From assembly GCF_014836715.1 (NCBI RefSeq), contig NZ_JACSQI010000021.1, positions 1 through 33,597 on the forward strand: a stretch of DNA of 33,597 nt, written 5' to 3'. The stretch comes from Escherichia whittamii (GTDB lineage Bacteria; Pseudomonadota; Gammaproteobacteria; Enterobacterales; Enterobacteriaceae). How positions within the stretch are numbered: the stretch's first letter is position 1; each line of letters starts with the position of its first letter. Positions 28,109 to 33,597 of the stretch are shown piece after piece. Both the position numbers and the translations under genes were made by a program. The notes beneath the pieces are model-generated. The model was not told the DNA's origin, made no database searches, and saw only the letters and a list, made by a program, of their open reading frames with translations.

Positions 28109-28954
28109 CTATTTCCCCGCCTCCGGATGTGTATCAAACGCTGCCATCACCAACGCTAACTCATCCACAGTAAACCCATGTTTCACATCATCCACGCCCA
28201 GACCAAACTGCTCCTGCATCACGGCATACAACGACACCACATCCGGTAGATTTAGCTGCTCCACTGCATGTCCATTTTCATAATGGGTAAAATGAAAATT
28301 GGTCAGTGTCAGTTTGCCACCGTCCGGTAAATGGCGGCACATCAGCAAATGATGGCGGAAATGCGATTGCGGCCAGTGCGCCGACCAGAAATTACCCATC
28401 ACATAATCGCTTTGTTGTTGCTCGCAGAGATCAAAACGGTACATCGACTGCCAGTGCTGATGATGATTAAACTGCAAAATCCAGTCGTCCCCTTCCTGTA
28501 ACAGCCGATATTCGCCATGTGGCGTTGTTTGCGCGATATCCGCCACTAAACGAATCGGCGCAGTCAATGTCTGACCTCCGAAACCGACATCAGCAATCCA
28601 TTTTTCACCTTCCAGTTCCACCAACAGCAAACGATGGGTACGCGGCGGTAATGCTGGAGGATTAGATAACACTACGCGCCCTAAAAGACTGCGTACATGA
28701 AAACCCAGCTCGCGTAATACCCGCTCAAACACGCCATTCTGTTCAAAGCAGTAACCGCCACGCCGGGCGAACACCAATTTCTCTTCCAGAGATTGATCAT
28801 CAAGCTGCATTTCCCTCGGCAGCAGAACATCAAGATTTTCAAATGGAATGGTGCAATTGTGTTTCAGGTGTAATGCACGAAGCGTATCGATATTGACCGC
28901 AGCGGCTCCCGACCAGTTAATGCGGGCAAAGTAATGATTCAGAATGGGCGTCAT
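28109..28954 (-). CDS. nhoA: arylamine N-acetyltransferase / N-hydroxyarylamine O-acetyltransferase
   Basis: This 281-residue cytoplasmic enzyme transfers acetyl from acetyl-CoA to arylamines and N-hydroxyarylamines. The family's catalytic triad is intact at the standard positions: Cys69 (RRGGYCFEQN), His107 (RTHRLL) and Asp122 (IADVGFGG). Length equals that of K-12 NhoA (NAT). The gene is convergent with yddE and divergent from yddH. The 174-base region shared with yddH contains an imperfect inverted repeat. Confidence 0.95.
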   Translation of the reverse strand: MTPILNHYFARINWSGAAAVNIDTLRALHLKHNCTIPFENLDVLLPREMQLDDQSLEEKLVFARRGGYCFEQNGVFERVLRELGFHVRSLLGRVVLSNPPALPPRTHRLLLVELEGEKWIADVGFGGQTLTAPIRLVADIAQTTPHGEYRLLQEGDDWILQFNHHQHWQSMYRFDLCEQQQSDYVMGNFWSAHWPQSHFRHHLLMCRHLPDGGKLTLTNFHFTHYENGHAVEQLNLPDVVSLYAVMQEQFGLGVDDVKHGFTVDELALVMAAFDTHPEAGK

Positions 28955-29010
28955 CAGGCGTTTCCGTTAGTGGTTTTATCAACTTATAACCTGGAATAGA
29001 CACCGCACAG

Positions 29011-29054
29011 GCGATTTTGTGCGATCGTGGACATGCATCACGTTCGCAAATCGC
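29011..29054. repeat. imperfect inverted repeat between nhoA and yddH
   Basis: The outer arms gcgattt (29011-29017) and aaatcgc (29048-29054) are followed by inner pairs gcga/tcgc and cgtg/cacg with a small bulge. The structure lies midway between two divergent starts, so it could be an operator or a hairpin in a leader. No regulator is assigned. Confidence 0.5.
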
Positions 29055-29128
29055 CGATCCCGTTAATTTTGTTGCTTATTGCGTTACGAGCTACGCTTTT
29101 AAAACACCCTTCATAGCGAGGCGCTATT

Positions 29129-29698
29129 GTGAGCCGATTTATCCCCGTCGATTTGCATCATGCCAGCCGTCTGTTAAACCACGGCCCTACCGTCTTGATA
29201 ACCAGTTTCGATGAGCAATCCCAGCGACGTAACCTTATGGCTGCGGCCTGGTCGATGCCCGTAGAGTTCGAACCGCCACGCGTGGCAATTGTGGTAGATA
29301 AATCGACATGGACCAGGGAGTTGATTGAGCGTAACGGTAAATTTGGCATCGTTATTCCGGGCGTTGCGGCGACTAACTGGACGTGGGCGGTAGGAAGTGT
29401 GTCGGGTCGTGAAGAGGATAAATTTAATTGCTACGGCATTCCGGTAGTGAAAGGCCCGGTGCTTGGTTTACCGCTGGTCGAGGAAAAATGTCTGGCGTGG
29501 ATGGAGTGCCGCTTGCTACCTGCGACTTCCGCGCAAGAAAAATACGACACACTATTTGGCGAAGTAGTATCAGCAGCGGCAGACGCTCGGGTATTTGTCG
29601 AAGGCCGCTGGCAGTTTGATGATGATAAACTCAATACACTACATCATTTAGGCGCTGGCACCTTCGTTACCAGCGGCAAACGTGTTACGGCAGGTTAA
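29129..29698 (+). CDS. yddH: YddH, flavin reductase-like FMN-binding protein
   Basis: This 189-residue protein is recognised as YddH of the flavin-reductase-like domain family. The sequence NLMAAAWSMPVEFEPPRVAIVVDKSTWTRELIE fits the FMN-binding strand-loop region seen in such domains. No experimental function is known to me. The start is GTG 29129 (MSRFIPV), with gcgaggcg upstream. No ATG gives the conserved N-terminus, since the in-frame upstream sequence has no family match. It ends 3 bases before the convergent pptA stop, with no terminator between them. Confidence 0.85.
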   Translation: MSRFIPVDLHHASRLLNHGPTVLITSFDEQSQRRNLMAAAWSMPVEFEPPRVAIVVDKSTWTRELIERNGKFGIVIPGVAATNWTWAVGSVSGREEDKFNCYGIPVVKGPVLGLPLVEEKCLAWMECRLLPATSAQEKYDTLFGEVVSAAADARVFVEGRWQFDDDKLNTLHHLGAGTFVTSGKRVTAG

Positions 29699-29701
29699 GC
29701 A

Positions 29702-29929
29702 TTACATGCTGTAACCCGGTTTCTTTATCAAAGTCTCCATTTGGGGCGCGATTTCGGCGTCCCAGATAGCTTGCCATGATTCTGGTTGAATCTGCTGTAG
29801 AGCAATGCTTATCGAACTGTCTTTACTGTTCAGATGGCGAATAATAACGGCGGTAACATCTGCAGCAAGCGCTGCTTTTTGTTGTTCGTCCAGTTCACGC
29901 GGAAAACATTTGATGTCTATGTGCGGCAT
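29702..29929 (-). CDS. pptA: 4-oxalocrotonate tautomerase-family protein PptA
   Basis: This 75-residue protein has proline right after the initiator Met ([10 protein letters not shown]), the catalytic N-terminal base of the 4-OT superfamily. It is recognised as E. coli PptA (YdcE), which tautomerises phenylpyruvate-type substrates in vitro and whose physiological substrate is unknown. The start at 29929 is fixed by the need for Pro2 and by AAAGGAG upstream. A 13-residue upstream extension would bury the catalytic proline and is rejected. It ends GYSM and lacks the last two residues (NA) I recall in K-12. Confidence 0.92.
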   Translation of the reverse strand: MPHIDIKCFPRELDEQQKAALAADVTAVIIRHLNSKDSSISIALQQIQPESWQAIWDAEIAPQMETLIKKPGYSM

Positions 29930-30235
29930 TTTTGTGCTCCTTTTGAAAGATGTCAGTAAAATTAACACACGTTGTGAGTGTCATGTGTCCGATGATGCGT
30001 TTTTATGGCAATAATGTCTGCTTGAAATTGTGCATATTTGTACTACTGCCTTTTAAATAAAGCGCCAGCACAAACGTTGACTTGCAGAATATATTCTTAT
30101 GCCAACATGCCATTAAGAAAACATCAAGTTCCCGGCTTGCCAATTTATTAACGCCAATTATAGTTATTCTTGCCCTCACTAAAATTTTTCATTCGTAATT
30201 ACCCCCAATAAAAATCCATTCTGGAGACACTTAAG
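29930..30235. other. pptA-sulfatase intergenic region (no gene)
   Basis: This 306-base, very A/T-rich spacer lies between divergent genes. A TTGACT hexamer at 30077-30082 is present, but no good -10 lies at the proper distance, so I do not call a promoter. The sulfatase ribosome site is GGAG at 30222-30225. No reading frame of note is seen. This is the likely left boundary of the non-K-12 block. Confidence 0.5.
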
Positions 30236-32212
30236 ATGCAGCTTAATCATATTGTTAAAAGTCTGCTAATAACGGGATTATTCACCACCAGTTCGTTACC
30301 TCTCCTCGCGGCGGAAGCCCCTAAAAACGCCACCGCAGCCACGCAGCAAGCAAACAATTTACTCTATAACCAGCTGCCGTTTTCCGATAACACTGACTTT
30401 ACTGATGCCCATAAAGGTTTTATTGCCCCTATTCCTCAAGACGTGATTAAGGGCGAGCAAGGAAATGTTATCTGGGACCCACAACAATACGCTTTTATCA
30501 AAGAAGGCGATAAAGCCCCTGATACGGTGAATCCAAGTTTATGGCGTCAGGCGCAACTGATAAATATCAGCGGTTTATTTGAAGTGACTGAAGGTGTCTA
30601 TCAGATTCGTAACCTCGATTTATCAAATATGACCATCATTGAAGGCAAAGAGGGTATTACCGTCGTTGATCCACTTGTTTCAGCAGAAACAGCCAAAGTG
30701 GGTATGGATCTTTATTACAAAAATCGCGGCAAAAAACCGGTAGTGGCGGTTATCTACACACACAGTCATGTCGATCACTACGGTGGTGTTCGCGGTGTAA
30801 TTGATGAAGCTGACGTTAAATCAGGAAAAACAAAAATCTATGCGCCAGCCGGATTTTTGGAGGAAGCAGTTTCCGAGAACATTATGGCTGGCAATGTGAT
30901 GAGCCGACGAGCCAGTTATATGTATGGCAACTTATTGAAACCTGATGTTAAAGGCCAGGTCGGCGCGGGGCTGGGGACAACCACTTCAGCAGGAACGGTT
31001 ACGTTGATTGCTCCTACTAACTACATCACCAAAACCGGGCAAAAAGAAACTATTGACGGGTTGACCTATGATTTCCTGATGGCACCAGGTTCCGAAGCGC
31101 CTTCTGAAATGCTGTGGTTTATTGAAGAAAAGAAACTGATCGAAACCGCAGAAGATGTCACGCACACCCTTCATAACACCTATTCGCTGCGTGGGGCTAA
31201 AATTCGCCAACCGCTGCCGTGGTCAAAATACATTAACGAAGCACTCAATTTATGGGGGGATAAAGCCGAGGTTATTCTCGCTCAACATCACTGGCCAACC
31301 TGGGGCAACGATAACGTGGTCAAACTGCTTAAAAGCCAGCGTGATTTGTATCGTTACATCAATGATCAAACTCTGCGAATGGCAAATCAGGGGATGACCC
31401 GTGATGAAATTGCCGCAAACTTTAAACTGCCCTCTTCGCTGGCTAACACTTGGGCGAATCGCGGTTATTACGGTTCGGTAAGTCATGACGTGAAAGCAAC
31501 TTACGTGCTTTATCTCGGCTGGTTTGATGGTAACCCCGCGACGCTTGATGAACTGCCGCCAGAAGAAGGCGCAAAAAAATTCGTCGAGTATATGGGCGGT
31601 GCTGATGCCATTTTACAAAAAGCCAAACAGGATTATGACCAGGGCAATTTCCGCTGGGTTGCTCAGGTTGTCAGTAAGGTGGTGTTTGCCGATCCAAACA
31701 ACCTGGCAGCGAGAAATCTGGAAGCTGATGCGCTTGAGCAGTTAGGCTATCAGGCTGAATCTGGGCCGTGGCGTAATTTTTATCTCACTGGCGCACAGGA
31801 ATTGCGTAGCGGCGTACAAAAATTACCCACACCAAATACTGCCAGCCCTGACACTGTGCGTGCAATGACGCCGGAGATGTTCTTTGATTATCTTGCCGTC
31901 CATATTAATGGTGAGAAAGCGGCAGATGCCAAAGCCGTGTTGAATTTCGATTTTGGTGAAGACGGCGGCAACTATAAAGTGGAGCTTGAAAATGGAGTTC
32001 TCAATCATACCGCCGGTGTAGAGGCTTCGGATGCTGATGCCACTATCTCTCTGACTCGTGATGTATTGAACAAAATTGTATTGAAAGAAGAGACACTGAA
32101 AGAAGCCACGGACAAAGGAGATGTCAAAATTACTGGCAATGCGGAAAAACTCAACGAACTGTTAGGTTATATGGATAATTTTGAGTTTTGGTTCAATATA
32201 GTGACACCATAA
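30236..32212 (+). CDS. periplasmic alkylsulfatase, YjcS/SdsA1 family (metallo-beta-lactamase fold)
   Basis: This 658-residue protein is clearly homologous to E. coli YjcS and Pseudomonas SdsA1, which hydrolyse primary alkyl sulfates such as dodecyl sulfate to alcohol and sulfate. A cleavable signal peptide is visible (residues 1-26, LPLLAAEA). The zinc motif THSHVDH (His176, His178, Asp180, His181) opens the metallo-beta-lactamase domain. Later metal-ligand candidates are Glu291, Glu306 and His351 (HHWPTWGN). A dimerisation domain (about 375-525) and an SCP2-like C-terminal lipid-binding domain (about 540-658, ending WFNIVTP) follow, so the protein is complete. From memory it differs substantially from YjcS and is a paralogue at another locus. 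Its physiological substrate is unknown. It ends 46 bases before a diguanylate cyclase gene, with a terminator between. Confidence 0.88.
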   Translation: MQLNHIVKSLLITGLFTTSSLPLLAAEAPKNATAATQQANNLLYNQLPFSDNTDFTDAHKGFIAPIPQDVIKGEQGNVIWDPQQYAFIKEGDKAPDTVNPSLWRQAQLINISGLFEVTEGVYQIRNLDLSNMTIIEGKEGITVVDPLVSAETAKVGMDLYYKNRGKKPVVAVIYTHSHVDHYGGVRGVIDEADVKSGKTKIYAPAGFLEEAVSENIMAGNVMSRRASYMYGNLLKPDVKGQVGAGLGTTTSAGTVTLIAPTNYITKTGQKETIDGLTYDFLMAPGSEAPSEMLWFIEEKKLIETAEDVTHTLHNTYSLRGAKIRQPLPWSKYINEALNLWGDKAEVILAQHHWPTWGNDNVVKLLKSQRDLYRYINDQTLRMANQGMTRDEIAANFKLPSSLANTWANRGYYGSVSHDVKATYVLYLGWFDGNPATLDELPPEEGAKKFVEYMGGADAILQKAKQDYDQGNFRWVAQVVSKVVFADPNNLAARNLEADALEQLGYQAESGPWRNFYLTGAQELRSGVQKLPTPNTASPDTVRAMTPEMFFDYLAVHINGEKAADAKAVLNFDFGEDGGNYKVELENGVLNHTAGVEASDADATISLTRDVLNKIVLKEETLKEATDKGDVKITGNAEKLNELLGYMDNFEFWFNIVTP

Positions 32213-32226
32213 ATTTACTCTGTATC

Positions 32227-32250
32227 GGGCAGGTATCATGCCCTTTTTTG
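32227..32250 (+). terminator. Rho-independent terminator of the sulfatase gene
   Basis: A 5-bp G/C stem (gggca 32227-32231 with tgccc 32239-32243) is followed at once by six T residues. It starts 14 bases after the sulfatase stop and ends 9 bases before the next start codon. Confidence 0.78.
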
Positions 32251-32258
32251 GTTAAAAA

Positions 32259-33356
32259 ATGGCTGAAAGAAGAAAACCGCATCACTCGTGGCAAACACGC
32301 CGCGATATGGTTATTCGCGGCATGACAATTAGTCTGCCATGGTTTGCTTTTATCAATGTAAGTTTTGCATTGATGATTTTGCTGCGTCATGTTCTGTTTA
32401 ATGACCTTACTCCTCCATGGTTAAATGAAAAAAACCTTATACATTCTATTGATATATCCGCAATGGGTATTCTGCTGATTTGCAGTGGCTTACTACTAAT
32501 CCCTCGGCAAAACGCATTACCTATCCAGGTGCTATTAGTGGCCCTGAGCCTGCTATGGTCCTGGTGTAGTTATCACTTTATTGCGCACTGGACGCTGCAG
32601 TTTGCTTATCCACTATGTGTATTATTAATGCTTAGTGGCGTTGTCGCACTTTATTTCCATACCCCATCATTGCTCGCATTTATAATTCCTTTATGGCTCA
32701 CTACTCCAATAGCGAGTCTTATGCTTAATCAACAGATTAATATTCATTTTGCGGTTATCTGGTGTATTTTTTCACTGGTGCTGTATGGTGGGCGACTTAT
32801 TTTGTTACGTTGGTTTGAAGAAGCATGGGAACAAAACAGCTACAACAACCAGTTAATTAATCGCCTTGATGCATTAGCACATCGTGATCCTTTGACTGGG
32901 GCAGCAAACCGACGTGCGATGAACAGTATCTTATACGACGCGATAGATAACGGCGGGTCATTTGCTCTAATTATGCTGGATGTCGATTTTTTTAAACATT
33001 ACAACGACACTTACGGGCATCCAGCTGGTGATCGTTGCCTGATACAAGTTGCCGACGCTCTACAGCGTTCAACTCGCCAGTCAGAGGATGTTGTTGCCCG
33101 TTATGGTGGCGAAGAGTTTGCCATCATACTGTTTAATGCAACATTGCCGGAAGCTGAGGCGGTAGCAGACAGAGTGAAGCAAGAACTTAAACTGACAGCA
33201 ATCCCGCATCAGGCATCTGCTGTCAGTACATTCGTTACGGTTAGTCAGGGGATTACCTGTTCTGCTCCCGCAAAAACGGCTGAACAAATTGTTTCAGATG
33301 CCGACGCCGCGTTATACCGGGCGAAAGAAAGTGGGCGAAATCGATGGGCTTTATAA
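32259..33356 (+). CDS. membrane diguanylate cyclase (GGEEF), not named
   Basis: This 365-residue protein has a basic N-terminus, then six hydrophobic segments (about 24-46, 64-82, 87-105, 112-132, 136-156, 162-184). A C-terminal GGDEF-family domain (about 200-365) follows. The catalytic motif is GGEEF (283-287), a form that supports c-di-GMP synthesis. The other conserved parts, DPLTGAANRR, MLDVDFFKHYNDTYGH and DAALYRAKESGRN, are present. The inhibitory RxxD site is altered, with QSED at 274-277. The membrane domain is a sensory module I cannot assign to a named MASE type. I do not recognise it as a K-12 protein. No clear ribosome site precedes ATG 32259, and the in-frame ATGs at 32307 and 32322 do not have one either. 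Function is inferred from the domain. Signal and target are unknown. Confidence 0.87.
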   Translation: MAERRKPHHSWQTRRDMVIRGMTISLPWFAFINVSFALMILLRHVLFNDLTPPWLNEKNLIHSIDISAMGILLICSGLLLIPRQNALPIQVLLVALSLLWSWCSYHFIAHWTLQFAYPLCVLLMLSGVVALYFHTPSLLAFIIPLWLTTPIASLMLNQQINIHFAVIWCIFSLVLYGGRLILLRWFEEAWEQNSYNNQLINRLDALAHRDPLTGAANRRAMNSILYDAIDNGGSFALIMLDVDFFKHYNDTYGHPAGDRCLIQVADALQRSTRQSEDVVARYGGEEFAIILFNATLPEAEAVADRVKQELKLTAIPHQASAVSTFVTVSQGITCSAPAKTAEQIVSDADAALYRAKESGRNRWAL

Positions 33357-33373
33357 GCATTACGGGACTGGCC

Positions 33374-33408
33374 AGATTACGTCTCTCCGAGCTTAACAAG
33401 GACTGACG
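33374..33408 (+). repeat. duplicated module, copy 1
   Basis: The sequence agattacg, 15 unrelated bases and caaggactgacg form copy 1. Copy 2 lies 154 bases to the right. The 15 bases between the motifs are not conserved, while their length is, which suggests structural spacing. Confidence 0.65.
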
Positions 33409-33527
33409 GGGGATGATAATTGTCTATAGCTATCTTCTCTGCGATGTCTTTCTGGCATCTCATTGTTTAGTACAAAAAGTGTACTTCTCATGTTCTTTCC
33501 CTGACGGGCAGGCATAGAGGCAGGGCA

Positions 33528-33562
33528 AGATTACGAAAGCCCGCCCCCCGCAAGGACTGACG
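33528..33562 (+). repeat. duplicated module, copy 2
   Basis: This is the second copy of the agattacg / caaggactgacg pair with identical spacing. Its middle is C-rich (cccgccccccg), unlike copy 1. Confidence 0.65.
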
Positions 33563-33597
33563 CGAGGTAGTCTCTGTCCATGGCTGCTTTTCGCATC

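Larger units (their letters stand above)
33357..33597. other. right-edge non-coding region with duplicated motif module
   Basis: These 241 bases follow the cyclase and run to the window end. No gene is recognised. The motif pair agattacg and caaggactgacg occurs twice (33374-33381 with 33397-33408, and 33528-33535 with 33551-33562), both times with the same 23-base offset between the two starts. A palindrome, agtacaaaaagtgtact, lies at 33469-33485. The region might hold small RNAs or a type I toxin-antitoxin leader, but this is not shown. Confidence 0.5.

Noticed and set aside
30077-30105. Sigma-70 promoter for the sulfatase based on TTGACT
   Set aside because: No acceptable -10 hexamer lies 15-19 bases downstream.

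Overview
The window is enterobacterial chromosome, almost certainly Escherichia coli (or a very close relative) but not K-12. I recognise nearly every gene by its protein sequence, and the order matches the gadBC to pptA stretch of the E. coli terminus region. Every comparison with K-12 below is from memory, because no alignment could be run. Scattered amino-acid differences and missing gene blocks suggest a lineage other than K-12.

Layout from left to right. Positions 1-7569 hold the 3' end of gadB, gadC (glutamate/GABA antiporter for acid resistance), digH/yddW (peptidoglycan glycosidase lipoprotein), and the dosC-dosP pair (haem-based oxygen sensors that make and degrade c-di-GMP). Positions 7708-12682 hold osmC (minus strand), then bdm, sra, maeA, adhP and a HigB/HigA-type toxin-antitoxin pair on the plus strand. 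Positions 12910-17500 hold the minus-strand fdnGHI operon (formate dehydrogenase-N), whose fdnG is read through an in-frame TGA as selenocysteine. Positions 17732-27040 hold yddG (aromatic amino-acid exporter), narU and the narZYWV operon (nitrate reductase Z). Positions 27120-29929 hold yddE, nhoA, yddH and pptA. Positions 30236-33356 hold two genes I do not associate with this site in K-12: a periplasmic YjcS/SdsA-like alkylsulfatase and a six-helix membrane GGEEF diguanylate cyclase. The last 241 bases hold no gene I can identify, but they contain a duplicated motif module.

How the genes work together. FdnGHI (formate to menaquinone) and NarZYV (menaquinol to nitrate), with the nitrate/nitrite transporter NarU, form a formate-to-nitrate respiratory chain encoded within 14 kb. 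Much of the rest (gadBC, dosCP, osmC, bdm, sra, narUZYWV) belongs, from K-12 knowledge, to the stationary-phase/RpoS stress programme. The window has two c-di-GMP inputs: DosC/DosP, which respond to oxygen, and the membrane cyclase at the right end.

Notable absences relative to K-12 are the ddpXABCDF block between dosP and osmC, yddL-yddK-yddJ between yddG and narU, and the rhsE-side genes next to pptA. REP/BIME elements sit in several intergenic gaps. I found no CRISPR array, tRNA, rRNA, insertion sequence or prophage. Nothing here is clearly a new system. The least explained parts are the sulfatase/cyclase pair and the repeated module at the right edge.
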